From: an uncultured Oscillospiraceae bacterium
GTDB lineage: Bacteria > Bacillota > Clostridia > Oscillospirales > Acutalibacteraceae
Direction of reading: 5' to 3'
Assembly (NCBI GenBank): GCA_900547105.1
Contig: URFL01000017.1
Location: forward strand, 1 to 31,365
DNA: 31,365 bases
Each line of letters starts with the position of its first letter. Position 1 is the stretch's first letter. The notes below the pieces were generated by a model, which was not told the DNA's origin, did no database searches, and saw nothing but the letters and a program-made list of their open reading frames with translations. The position numbers were made by a program, and so were the translations under genes. This document shows positions 1 through 8,212 of this stretch, in pieces.

Positions 1-41
1 ATCCGCCGTTCCGGCGGCGCCCTCTCGAAGAGTGCTTGACT

Positions 42-70
42 ATAATACCACCACCCTCCCCGTTTGTCAA
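42..70 (-). promoter_or_regulatory. Outward sigma-A-type promoter at left edge
   Basis: On the minus strand a perfect -35 TTGACA (65-70) and a -10 TATTAT (42-47) are separated by 17 nt. The promoter fires leftward out of the window. The first transcribed bases include a short GC hairpin (two CCGCCG/CGGCGG arms around GAA, near positions 3-17). It lies just downstream of folK and presumably drives a gene that is not visible here. Confidence 0.65.
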
Positions 71-99
71 CACCTTTTTTGAAAAAAATTCGATTTTTT

Positions 100-603
100 T
101 CAATTTTCTTTTTGAGGGGCGGAAAACCCGCCAAACAGGCGGATTTCCTGCGCATCGACTTTCGGCAGCAGCGCTGCAAAATCCCAGCCGTCCACCCGGT
201 GCTGCGGGAACAGTTCCGCTAGCGGCACCAGCACGAACGCCCGCTCCCCCATGCGGGGATGCGGCAGGATGAGATCGGTATCGGCGCAGACACAGTCGTC
301 ATACCGCAGCAAATCGATATCCACTACGCGAGGCGCGTTGGTGAAGGTGCGGCGGCGTCCCAGTGCCGCCTCGATTCCCAGACAGCTTCCCAGCAGAGCA
401 TGCGGCGACAGGGTGGTATCCAGCTCCGCCACCATATTCAAAAAGTCCGGCTGGTCCGTGTAGCCGACCGGCGCGGTTTCATACAACGAAGACACGCGCG
501 CCACGCGGGTGCGCGGCAACGCCGCCAGCGCTTCCACCGCGCGGGTCAGCGTGTCCTGCCGGTCGCCCAGATTGGCGCCCAGCCCCAAGAGCGCGCGGCT
601 CAT
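100..603 (-). CDS. folK: 2-amino-4-hydroxy-6-hydroxymethyldihydropteridine pyrophosphokinase (HPPK)
   Basis: This cytosolic enzyme transfers pyrophosphate from ATP to 6-hydroxymethyl-dihydropterin, giving the substrate of dihydropteroate synthase. The 167-aa length is normal for HPPK. It opens with the family motif LGLGANLGDR, has ETAPVGYTDQPDFLN in the pterin-binding region, and carries RVVDIDLL and LPHPRMGERAFVLVPL, the Mg/ATP-binding and C-terminal signatures. Its ATG overlaps the folB stop by 4 nt (ATGA), so the two are translationally coupled. It is the last gene of the hisHF-folPBK unit. No clear intrinsic terminator follows; only an A/T-rich stretch precedes the outward promoter. Identification is secure. 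Confidence 0.95.
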   Translation of the reverse strand: MSRALLGLGANLGDRQDTLTRAVEALAALPRTRVARVSSLYETAPVGYTDQPDFLNMVAELDTTLSPHALLGSCLGIEAALGRRRTFTNAPRVVDIDLLRYDDCVCADTDLILPHPRMGERAFVLVPLAELFPQHRVDGWDFAALLPKVDAQEIRLFGGFSAPQKEN

Positions 604-968
604 GCGTTGTCCTCCCGTGTGCGGGTGATCTCCACCGCGACATAATCAAAATCCGCCGCGATGGGCGCGCGCGGCTTTTTCAGCAGCACGGTCACCTCTT
701 GCACCGGAAACTCCGCCAGCAGCGTTTGCGCCACTCGCTCGGCAACGCGCTCCAGCAAATCGTTCTTTTCCGAAAGCACCGTCGCCAGCACCCGCTTGGT
801 GACAGTGGAATAGTTGATGGTTTTGGTCAGATCGTCACTTTGTCCGGCGGCGCGAGTGTCGGTGCCAAGGGTAATGTCCAGCTCGAACGGCTGACCTTTT
901 TCCTTTTCGGACGCGTTGACACCGTGATAGGCGTACACCCGCAGCCCTTTGATCATAATCTTATCCAT
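600..968 (-). CDS. folB: Dihydroneopterin aldolase
   Basis: FolB cleaves 7,8-dihydroneopterin to 6-hydroxymethyl-dihydropterin and glycolaldehyde in folate synthesis. The protein is 122 aa from the chosen ATG at 968, which has GGAGGTG a few bases upstream. A further in-frame upstream ATG would add eight residues and has no better ribosome site. Visible signatures are MDKIMIKGLRVYAYHGVN at the start, with the conserved YHGV pterin-site motif, and a C-terminal V.LKKPRAPIAADFDYVAVEI, where the KPxAP motif is typical. It overlaps the end of folP by 8 nt and the start of folK by 4 nt, placing the three enzymes in pathway-related tight coupling. Confidence 0.94.
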   Translation of the reverse strand: MDKIMIKGLRVYAYHGVNASEKEKGQPFELDITLGTDTRAAGQSDDLTKTINYSTVTKRVLATVLSEKNDLLERVAERVAQTLLAEFPVQEVTVLLKKPRAPIAADFDYVAVEITRTREDNA

Positions 969-1782
969 GCTGCACCTCCCGTTTGACGGCATCGGTCACG
1001 GCTGCCGCCTGCACCGCCGCCGCCACATCGTGCACCCGCAAAATATGTGCGCCGCCCAGCTGCGCTGCCGTATGGATCGCCAACGTACCGGGCAACCGCT
1101 CGGCAAACGGTGGGTTGCCGCAGAACGCGCCAACTACCCGCTTGCGGGACGCCCCCACCAGCAGCGCCGCCGGTAGATCCTGCATAATCGCCGGCAGCTG
1201 CGCGATCAGGCGCACATCCTCTTCGCGGTCCTTATCAAAGCCGATGCCGGGATCAAGGCACACGCATTCGATCGGCAAGCCGTCGTGCTGCGCCATCGCG
1301 AGCGCCTCTTCAAAATACACGCGCACCTGCGCGGGGGTATTGTGCCCCGCCTCGTTGTGCATCAGCACAATGCCCGCGCCATGGCGGGCGCAGAGAGCGG
1401 TCATATGGTTGTCGCGGCTGTTGGACACATCGTTGATGATCGCTGCGCCCTGCTCCAACGCGCGCTGCGCCACCTCCGGATAGTAGGTGTCGATCGAAAT
1501 CGGAATGGTGAGGCGTCCTTTCAGCGCCCGCAGCACCGGCTCCAGTCGCGCCCATTCCTCCTCGGCGGAAATGGGGGTATGCCCCGGGCGGGTGGATTGC
1601 CCACCGATGTCGAGAATCGCCGCGCCCTCTTGCTGCATTTGCAGCGCGTGCTCCACCGCTGCTTCCAGCGTGTTGTAGCGCCCACCGTCCGAAAAGCTGT
1701 CCGGCGTGACATTTAAGATGCCCATAATCGCCGTACGCTGTGACAAATCGAGGCAGCCGCCTTTGTATTTCCAAACCGTCAT
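961..1782 (-). CDS. folP: Dihydropteroate synthase
   Basis: FolP condenses p-aminobenzoate with hydroxymethyl-dihydropterin pyrophosphate to dihydropteroate; it is the sulfonamide target. The 273-aa TIM-barrel protein shows the two family signatures, IMGILNVTPDSFSDGG (about residues 19-34) and ILDIGGQSTRPG (about 57-68). Later motifs are INDVSN, VLMHN, DPGIGF and GASRK, which line the pterin and pABA sites. The start ATG has AAAGGAG six bases upstream. It sits 42 nt after hisF across an A/T-rich spacer and overlaps folB by 8 nt. Nothing about the protein is unusual; the association with hisHF is the notable part. Confidence 0.95.
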   Translation of the reverse strand: MTVWKYKGGCLDLSQRTAIMGILNVTPDSFSDGGRYNTLEAAVEHALQMQQEGAAILDIGGQSTRPGHTPISAEEEWARLEPVLRALKGRLTIPISIDTYYPEVAQRALEQGAAIINDVSNSRDNHMTALCARHGAGIVLMHNEAGHNTPAQVRVYFEEALAMAQHDGLPIECVCLDPGIGFDKDREEDVRLIAQLPAIMQDLPAALLVGASRKRVVGAFCGNPPFAERLPGTLAIHTAAQLGGAHILRVHDVAAAVQAAAVTDAVKREVQHG

Positions 1783-1824
1783 GGGATACTCCTTTTATAC
1801 ATATATAATATAAGAGAACAATTT

Positions 1825-2595
1825 TTAGCCGGTCACCGGGCGCACCGGAATGCCCTGCGCCGCGAGATAGGCTTTCAAATCGGCAATGGTCATCTCGCGA
1901 TAATGGAACAGCGATGCCGCCAGCGCAGCGTCCGCTTTGCCTTTGGTGAAGGCGTCCGCGAAGTGCTGCATGGTGCCCGCGCCGCCGGAGGCGATCATTG
2001 GCACCCCGACCCGGTCGGCCACCGCCGCGGTCAGCTCCAAATCATACCCGTTTTTGGTGCCGTCGCCATCCATGCTGGTGAGCAAAATTTCGCCCGCACC
2101 CAGCTCGACGCCGCGGCTGACCCATTCCAGCACATCCAATCCGGTGTTCAGCCGTCCGCCCTGTTTATACACATCCCAACCGGAGCCGTCCTCCCGCCGT
2201 CGGGCGTCCACCGCCAGCACCACGCACTGGCTGCCGAACCGCGCCGCCGCTTCGGCGATCAGCTCCGGTCGATCGATCGCAGCGGAGTTGACCGAAATTT
2301 TATCCGCGCCTTGGCGCAGCACCTCGCGAAAATCCTCCACCGTGCGGATGCCGCCGCCCACCGTAAAGGGGATGGACAGCTGTTCCGCCACCCGCGCCGC
2401 CAAATCCACTACCGTGGCACGTTTTTCATGGGTGGCGGTGATGTCCAGAAATACCACCTCGTCCGCGCCCGCTTCGGAATAGGCGGCCGCAACCTCGACC
2501 GGATCGCCGGCATCGCGCAAATCCACAAAATTGACCCCTTTGACCACTCGCCCATTGCAAATGTCCAAACAGGGTATGATGCGTTTGGTATACAT
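1825..2595 (-). CDS. hisF: Imidazole glycerol phosphate synthase cyclase subunit
   Basis: HisF uses ammonia delivered by HisH to convert PRFAR into imidazole glycerol phosphate and AICAR. The 256-aa barrel has the catalytic Asp11 (IPCLD) and Asp130 (VLAVDA), the phosphate-binding VGGGIR near residue 79, and LLTSMDGDGT and IASGGAG in the C-terminal half, so it looks fully active. The start at 2595 matches the family N-terminus MYTKRIIPCL and overlaps the hisH stop by one base (TGATG), with GGAGGA inside the end of hisH. A longer upstream open frame exists but is only the shadow of hisH. The AICAR product links histidine synthesis to purine and folate metabolism, which may explain the position before folP. 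Confidence 0.95.
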   Translation of the reverse strand: MYTKRIIPCLDICNGRVVKGVNFVDLRDAGDPVEVAAAYSEAGADEVVFLDITATHEKRATVVDLAARVAEQLSIPFTVGGGIRTVEDFREVLRQGADKISVNSAAIDRPELIAEAAARFGSQCVVLAVDARRREDGSGWDVYKQGGRLNTGLDVLEWVSRGVELGAGEILLTSMDGDGTKNGYDLELTAAVADRVGVPMIASGGAGTMQHFADAFTKGKADAALAASLFHYREMTIADLKAYLAAQGIPVRPVTG

Positions 2596-3218
2596 CAGTG
2601 TTCCTCCTCCCCAGCCATGGCGGCAAAGTTGCGCAGCAGGCGTTCGCCCACCCGCCCCGATTTTTCGGGATGGAACTGCACACCCATCACATTGCCGCGT
2701 TGTACCGCCGCATGAAATTCCACCCCATAGGTGGAGGTTGCCAGCACATCCTCCGGCCGCGCCGCCTGGCAGGCGTAGGAATGTACGAAATACATATACG
2801 GCTCGTCCGGCAGCCCCTGCACCAGCGGGCTGTCCGGCTGGCAGATGCGCAGACTGTTCCAACCCATGTGCGGAATTTTCAGCCCCCGATCCGGCAGCAG
2901 CGCCACCTTTCCGGGCAGCAATCCCAGCCCCGGCACACCGGGGCCCTCCTCGCTTTGTTCAAACAGAGCCTGCATTCCCAAACAAATTCCCAAAAACGGC
3001 TTGCCGGCTTCCACCGTTTGGCGGATCGCCGGAACCAGACCGCTGGCATTCAGCGCCTGCATGGCATCGGCAAAGGCCCCCACGCCGGGCAAAATCACGC
3101 CGGATGCGCGCTCCACCACCGCCGGGTCACGGGTCGGCTGCGCCGACAGCCCCATGCGGGCGAACGCCAGCTGCACGCTGCGCAAATTGCCGGCACCATA
3201 ATCCAAAATGGCAATCAT
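2595..3218 (-). CDS. hisH: Imidazole glycerol phosphate synthase glutamine amidotransferase subunit
   Basis: HisH is the class I glutaminase that feeds ammonia to HisF. The 207-aa protein has the nucleophile elbow GICLGMQ with Cys79, the His183/Glu185 pair in QFHPEKSG, and the characteristic start MIAILDYGAGNLRSV. The start at 3218 follows GAGGAGG with good spacing; extending upstream would pass the promoter. It is first in the operon, with a sigma-A-type promoter 38 nt upstream. No other histidine genes are adjacent, so either the pathway is split in this genome or the rest lies elsewhere. Confidence 0.95.
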   Translation of the reverse strand: MIAILDYGAGNLRSVQLAFARMGLSAQPTRDPAVVERASGVILPGVGAFADAMQALNASGLVPAIRQTVEAGKPFLGICLGMQALFEQSEEGPGVPGLGLLPGKVALLPDRGLKIPHMGWNSLRICQPDSPLVQGLPDEPYMYFVHSYACQAARPEDVLATSTYGVEFHAAVQRGNVMGVQFHPEKSGRVGERLLRNFAAMAGEEEH

Positions 3219-3255
3219 GTTTGCCACCTCCTCGGTCAGATTGCAATATAAAAGT

Positions 3256-3284
3256 AGTATACCATGAAACCCGCCCCGCTTCAA
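3256..3284 (-). promoter_or_regulatory. Sigma-A-type promoter of hisHF-folPBK
   Basis: On the minus strand TTGAAG (3279-3284) and TATACT (3256-3261) are 17 nt apart, and the predicted start is about 30 nt before hisH. It diverges from the WYL regulator promoter, leaving about 140 nt between them. That interval holds a short palindrome CATCACTGATG at 3354-3364, which could be an operator but is too short to be sure. Confidence 0.7.
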
Positions 3285-3427
3285 CACAAAACCTACAAGA
3301 ACCATCGGTGTGGTTTGCCGCCGCATCTTTTGGGCGATGCGCCATTTATGGAACATCACTGATGATAAAGTATAGTCAACAAGTAAATTTATTTATCGAA
3401 ACGAGGCAAATTTCGCCGCGTTTGGGC

Positions 3428-3456
3428 TTGTCAAGTGGCAAATGATGTGGTAAAAT
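3428..3456 (+). promoter_or_regulatory. Sigma-A-type promoter of the WYL regulator gene
   Basis: TTGTCA (3428-3433) and TAAAAT (3451-3456) are 17 nt apart, giving a leader of about 45 nt before the ATG at 3507. Confidence 0.7.
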
Positions 3457-3506
3457 TATGGGCATGAGCGATGCGCAGCATGCCACAGAGAATAAGGAGT
3501 GCGGAC

Positions 3507-4562
3507 ATGTATACAAAACAACCCAAAAAGCTGCTGATTATCAACATTCTGGATATTTTGCGCAAGTACTCGGACGAAGAACACCGGCTGAGTCAAAAGG
3601 ACATTGCCGATATTTTGAAAAACGAATACGATATGACCGCCGATCGCAAAGCGATCCGCCGCAACCTGTCCAACCTGATGGATTGCGGCTACGACATCGA
3701 ATACAGCGAATCGGTGCGTATGATGCCCAACCCCAAAACCGGCAATCCCGAGGAAAGCATCATCTGTTCGGATTTTTATCTGGAACGCCAGTTCACCGAC
3801 GGCGAGCTGCGGCTGCTCATCGACAGTCTGCTGTTTTCCAAGCATGTGCCTCACACCCAGTGTCGCGCGCTGGTGGAGAAGCTGGAGGGATTGTCCAACA
3901 CCTATTTCCGCTCTCGTGTGGGGCATATTGCACGGCTGCCGGAGGATCAAACCGACAACAAGCAGCTTTTTTTGAACATCGAGCTGCTGGACGAGGCCAT
4001 CAGCCGCGGGCGCAAGGTCACCTTCAAGTATCTGGAATTCGGCACCGACAAAAAAGCGCACATCCGCAAGCGCCCGGACGGCACCGAGCGGGTGTATGTC
4101 ATCAATCCTTACCAAATGGCGGCGAAAGAGGGCAAATATTATCTGATCTGCAACTATGACAAATACGATAATATCTCCAACTATCGGCTGGATCGCATCA
4201 CCGATCTCACCATATTGGAGGAGCCGGTCAAGCCGTTTGACAGCTTGAATTGGGCCAATGGACGCCCGCTGGATCTTGCCAGCTATATGAAAGAGCATCC
4301 GTATATGTTTTCCAGCGAGAATGTGCGGGTGAAATTCCGGGTGCCGCTGTTTATGGTCAGCGACATCATCGACACATTCGGCACCGATATCCGGTTTTCG
4401 GAGCAGGACGAGGAGAATGTGACGGTTTCGACCGTCACCAACGAAATGTCGATGGAACAATTTGCCCGCAGCTATGCGCCGCATGTCACAATTTTGGAGC
4501 CGCAAGCTTTGCGAGACAAAGTCAAAAGCGACTTTCAAGCCGCCTTGGCCAAATACGAATAA
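3507..4562 (+). CDS. WYL-domain transcriptional regulator
   Basis: This is a 351-aa protein with an N-terminal winged helix-turn-helix (about residues 8-64, including RLSQKDIADIL and a recognition-helix-like ADRKAIRRNLSNL) and a WYL domain (about 140-240: KVTFKYLEF, VINPYQMAAKEGKYYLIC, NYRLDRI). The C-terminal part (about 260-351) resembles the WCX extension. WYL proteins sense ligands, in several cases nucleic acids or nucleotides, and act as repressors or activators; the ligand here is unknown. The start at 3507 has AAGGAG nine bases upstream; an upstream in-frame GTG has no comparable site. It is monocistronic and divergent from hisHF-fol, so control of that operon or of itself is a reasonable but untested guess. 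An overlapping antisense frame is a shadow. Confidence 0.88.
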   Translation: MYTKQPKKLLIINILDILRKYSDEEHRLSQKDIADILKNEYDMTADRKAIRRNLSNLMDCGYDIEYSESVRMMPNPKTGNPEESIICSDFYLERQFTDGELRLLIDSLLFSKHVPHTQCRALVEKLEGLSNTYFRSRVGHIARLPEDQTDNKQLFLNIELLDEAISRGRKVTFKYLEFGTDKKAHIRKRPDGTERVYVINPYQMAAKEGKYYLICNYDKYDNISNYRLDRITDLTILEEPVKPFDSLNWANGRPLDLASYMKEHPYMFSSENVRVKFRVPLFMVSDIIDTFGTDIRFSEQDEENVTVSTVTNEMSMEQFARSYAPHVTILEPQALRDKVKSDFQAALAKYE

Positions 4563-4574
4563 CCCACCGACGCA

Positions 4575-4606
4575 AAAAAGCAGCACCCTTTCGGGTGCTG
4601 CTTTTT
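4575..4606. terminator. Bidirectional intrinsic terminator between converging genes
   Basis: AAAAAGCAGCACCC and GGGTGCTGCTTTTT form a perfect 14-bp stem around TTTC. The T and A runs at both ends allow termination of the WYL gene from the left and the transglutaminase operon from the right. Confidence 0.92.
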
Positions 4607-4610
4607 CAGT

Positions 4611-6986
4611 TTACAGCATCAGGCGGCGACGGAAGAAGTAGTGCACCGCGTTGAATTCGTCATACAAGCGTTTTTCCAAATGGGCGTGGGCGGCTTCGAC
4701 CAGCGCCACCTCTTCCACGGTGGGCTCGATCTCGCCATAGCGCCAACGCATCATAATATCAAACACCTGCCGCATGGCATCCGGCTGCAATCCTGCACCC
4801 AGCTCTACCCGCGCGGCAAATTGCTTCATCGTTTCGCGCTCTTTGGGCTTATAGTGCAACAGCTTGAGCTGGCGGATAATATCGGTATAATAGTAATCCG
4901 CTTGCTCGCCGGGGGTAGCAAACCGCTTTTGCACCGTTTCCGGCAGATACGCGATCTCGCTCGCCCGCAGCCGTCGCAGCGCCAGGAAGGACAGCACGAT
5001 CAGCACCAACACGATCGCCGATGTGATCGCCAGCTGGAACACCCAATCCGGCGTAATCACGGCATCCTCTTTAATCACCGCGCTTTGGCGCGTTTCCACC
5101 GCGTTGGTTTCGTCAAAGCGCGCCCGCGTCGAAACGGTGGTCGCCGTGGTGGTGGTTTGGTCGCCGTTGTTATCCTGATTCAGTTCGGCATAAGGCGAAT
5201 CCGCCGTGGGGTCAAACGACACCCAGCCGAGCCCTTCAAAATAGCACTCGGTCCATGTGTGGGCGTTGCGGCGGCGCGCATACCACAGATCACTCTGGTT
5301 CGCGTCCTGCTCCAAGCCGTAACCGGACACCATTCGCGCCGGAATCCCCAGCGAGCGTGCCATCACTGTCATCGCAGAGGCAAAGTGCACGCAGTACCCT
5401 TTTTTGGTCTGCAGGAAATAGGCGACAAAATCTTCGCCATCCGGCGTTTCACCGGGAGTCAGGCTGTAATTATACTGCTTGCGCAGCGCCTTTTCCATCG
5501 CCACCATCATATCGTACGGGCGAATTTGTCCCTTGGTCAGCTCCTGCGCCGTTTGGTTCACGATCTCCGGCAGATCCTCCGGCAGCGCCAGATACAGCGA
5601 CTGAAACTCTTCCGAATTGTACAGCACATCGGGATCTTTGTCCGCCTCTTTAAGCAGAGTATCGATGGTGGAAGCCAGCGTTTTGTCCGACCGCCAGAAG
5701 CTCTGGCCCGTAAAGGTATAGCGATAGGACGAATGTACCGGATAGCTGTTGACAAACACCTGCGAGGTGGTGTCAAACAACACCGGCGTTTGCGCCGGAA
5801 CTGCTTCCTTAAAGCTCATCAAACGACCGGCGGTGAACAGCAGCGAGGTTTGCGGCCGCAGCACCGTCACCGTCATTTCGATGTTCGCACCCATGTTTCT
5901 GAGCAGCGCCTGCGCCGTGTGGCTTTCCGGTTTGGACAGGTCGAACGCCTCGTAATACTGATCCTGGAACAGGCTGCTGCCGAGGCGATAATAGGTAGCC
6001 CGATCCGCTGTCCAGCTTTTGCCGTCGTAGGTAGTGTATACGCGCCCTTTGAGCAAGGTCGGCGTTTGGGTGGTGACCTTCAAAATGTTGGTTGAATCGT
6101 TCAGCTGAATATTGCCGCCGAGCTTGTCCTTGTTGGTTTGCAATCCCAGATCGGTCAGCTCATACGACTGGTAACCGGTGTTCATTTTGTTGGTCACACC
6201 CAGCAGCGACTGAATATCCTCCGCGGTGTTGGCCAGCGGGCGAATTTGCGCGTCTTTGGTGCTTTCCGGCAGCAGCAGCATGGAAACCACCGTGCAGATC
6301 GCGGTCAGCACCACCGCCGTGGCGTATACATACCACGCCGGTTTGCTCCATTTTTTGCGGCTTTCCTTGCGCTGCTGTTTGCTTTGCCCCTTCACCCGCG
6401 GCATACGGGCGCTGGCATAGCGCGACATCAGCGGGAACATACCGGTGGCGATCCACAACAGCGCCACCAGGTTGTTGACATAAAAGCCGTTGATAATGAT
6501 GATCCACAGCAAAATGCCGGTGCAAACGATCATCGCCCACACCTGCCGGATGCCGCGCACGCACAAAAACAGGAAGGCGGTGATCAAAATGTGCAAAATC
6601 CATTGCACCAGCATGATGTTCGCTTCGGTGTAGTAAGGCGAGGTGGGCTGGAATTTATTGATCCACCAGCCCGCAAATCCTTGGACATAGGTAATCATAT
6701 CGCCCCAATGCCCGGAAATGAGGATGCCCAATGTTCCCAGCACCAGACAGGCGCCAATCGCCGCCGGCAAAATCCATTTGCGGCGGGTACCCAGCGCCAG
6801 CACCGTGACGATCACAGCGGCGTGAACCGCCATCACCCACATTTCGGCATGGAAGCGGAACAGCTGGTCGAACGCCAGCATCGCGCCGACAGCCATCGCC
6901 ATGCAGCACAGGCTGTCCAGCAGCAGCTCCATCCAATCGCTCAGGGTCATCGGGGAACGAGCAGCCTTGTCTTTTCGGCTTTTCAT
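4611..6986 (-). CDS. Membrane-bound transglutaminase-like protein
   Basis: This is a 791-aa membrane protein. The N-terminal third has about six hydrophobic segments (about residues 20-42, 48-66, 72-92, 125-143, 147-184, 219-240), followed by an extracellular region. The transglutaminase-core domain lies at about 490-600 with the complete Cys-His-Asp triad: Cys532 in KKGYCVHFA, His576 in RNAHTWTE and Asp592 in SFDPT. A Thr-rich stretch and another membrane helix (about 648-670) lead to a cytosolic C-terminal domain (about 680-791). This resembles the TgpA/DUF3488-type layout found with DUF58 and MoxR partners. It may crosslink or hydrolyse cell-surface peptides; the substrate is unknown. Its ATG overlaps the DUF58 stop by 4 nt, and it ends at the shared terminator. 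Confidence 0.88.
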   Translation of the reverse strand: MKSRKDKAARSPMTLSDWMELLLDSLCCMAMAVGAMLAFDQLFRFHAEMWVMAVHAAVIVTVLALGTRRKWILPAAIGACLVLGTLGILISGHWGDMITYVQGFAGWWINKFQPTSPYYTEANIMLVQWILHILITAFLFLCVRGIRQVWAMIVCTGILLWIIIINGFYVNNLVALLWIATGMFPLMSRYASARMPRVKGQSKQQRKESRKKWSKPAWYVYATAVVLTAICTVVSMLLLPESTKDAQIRPLANTAEDIQSLLGVTNKMNTGYQSYELTDLGLQTNKDKLGGNIQLNDSTNILKVTTQTPTLLKGRVYTTYDGKSWTADRATYYRLGSSLFQDQYYEAFDLSKPESHTAQALLRNMGANIEMTVTVLRPQTSLLFTAGRLMSFKEAVPAQTPVLFDTTSQVFVNSYPVHSSYRYTFTGQSFWRSDKTLASTIDTLLKEADKDPDVLYNSEEFQSLYLALPEDLPEIVNQTAQELTKGQIRPYDMMVAMEKALRKQYNYSLTPGETPDGEDFVAYFLQTKKGYCVHFASAMTVMARSLGIPARMVSGYGLEQDANQSDLWYARRRNAHTWTECYFEGLGWVSFDPTADSPYAELNQDNNGDQTTTTATTVSTRARFDETNAVETRQSAVIKEDAVITPDWVFQLAITSAIVLVLIVLSFLALRRLRASEIAYLPETVQKRFATPGEQADYYYTDIIRQLKLLHYKPKERETMKQFAARVELGAGLQPDAMRQVFDIMMRWRYGEIEPTVEEVALVEAAHAHLEKRLYDEFNAVHYFFRRRLML

Positions 6987-8212
6987 CGTTTCAGTCCCCC
7001 TTTCAGGCGATCCGCGATCTCCTCCGGTTTGGGAATCGCGATCATATGGATCATCGTTCCCTCCAGATCCGGAAGATCCTCTTCCTTGTTCTCAGGCTGC
7101 GGCATGATATAAGAGGTTTCGCAGCGGTGAGTCGCCAGATCGTTGAGCGCGCTGAACAGCTCATCCGAATACCGATCGGTAATCACATACGCTGCCTGCA
7201 GTTGGCCGGCGTTATCCACGCGAATGCGCGTCATATCCAGCGCACCCTCCACTTTGGCGAATTGCGCCATCACCAGCCGGTCATACGCATCGTAAAAGTC
7301 ATCTTCGCTGACCACGGGAACATCCCAGTCCTCCTGGTCTTTCTCTTCGTTGCCCATCACCATCAAGCGCACACATTGGCCGCTGCCCACATAATGCTGT
7401 GCCAGCGTGGCAGCGCACTCGGTCGCGATGTCGGCATAATCGTCCACCCGGCCGCTGTGGATACCGGTATCCAGCAGCAGCAGAATATACGGCTCCGCCG
7501 AAATTTCGTACTGTCGCGTTTGCAGTTCACGGGTGCGCACCGTTTGCACCCAGTGAATGCGTTTCATCGAATCGCCCGGACGATAGGCACGCACACCCGC
7601 GAAACTGTCGCCATAGTCCGCCACCGACACCCGCAAGCTGGATGAATCGGTGGTAAACTGCGGCGCGTCCACATCCATATCCAGCGGATGCATCTGCGGA
7701 TACACCGCCAGCTGCTCGGTTGGCTCGCTCACCGCGCCGGGACGCAGCAGCGGCAGCGAAAAGATGCCGAACGCGTCGTACACACGGATGCGGTGCGGAA
7801 TGGTTTTCCACACACCGCGGTGATCGCAGGCGATCTCCATGCTGAAGGATTCGCGGAACAAGCCCAGCGGCAGCGACAAGCGGGTCATCACCGCGTGGCG
7901 GGTGGAAAAGCGCACATGCTTGTGCTGCGCGCTTTTGGGCGCCATAATGCCGAAATCCACCAGCGCCGGGAACAGCAAAAAGCCGCTCAAGGTCACTTCC
8001 AGGCTCACATCGTCCAGTCGTTTGATGGATTTGGTCAGCAGCTGCTGCCGGCAGGTAATGCAAAAAGAAGCCAACAGCACCGATACCGCCGCCAACGCCA
8101 ACAACAGCGTCAAAAACAGCACGATCCAAAATATTTCCCGGATGCCGGTGGCAAACGCCAAAAACAGCGTCAACGCCAACAGCCCCAGATAACCAATCCC
8201 CCGTATCGTCAT
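6983..8212 (-). CDS. DUF58 domain membrane protein
   Basis: This 409-aa protein begins with two membrane helices (about residues 5-22 and 26-50). A beta-rich region follows, then the DUF58 signature RAYRPGDSMKRIHW at 208-221 and a von Willebrand A-like core beginning at LLLLDTG (about 244-250). DUF58 proteins sit beside MoxR ATPases and are thought to be their membrane-tethered partners or substrates. Overlaps of 4 nt with both moxR and the transglutaminase gene show strict coupling. No enzymatic activity can be read from the sequence. The acidic tail around 374-384 is unremarkable. Confidence 0.88.
   Translation of the reverse strand: MTIRGIGYLGLLALTLFLAFATGIREIFWIVLFLTLLLALAAVSVLLASFCITCRQQLLTKSIKRLDDVSLEVTLSGFLLFPALVDFGIMAPKSAQHKHVRFSTRHAVMTRLSLPLGLFRESFSMEIACDHRGVWKTIPHRIRVYDAFGIFSLPLLRPGAVSEPTEQLAVYPQMHPLDMDVDAPQFTTDSSSLRVSVADYGDSFAGVRAYRPGDSMKRIHWVQTVRTRELQTRQYEISAEPYILLLLDTGIHSGRVDDYADIATECAATLAQHYVGSGQCVRLMVMGNEEKDQEDWDVPVVSEDDFYDAYDRLVMAQFAKVEGALDMTRIRVDNAGQLQAAYVITDRYSDELFSALNDLATHRCETSYIMPQPENKEEDLPDLEGTMIHMIAIPKPEEIADRLKGGLKR

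Noticed and set aside
3456..4586. A 376-codon minus-strand frame opposite the WYL gene
   Set aside because: It contains no recognisable domain and runs through the bidirectional terminator, whereas the plus-strand product has clear HTH and WYL motifs.
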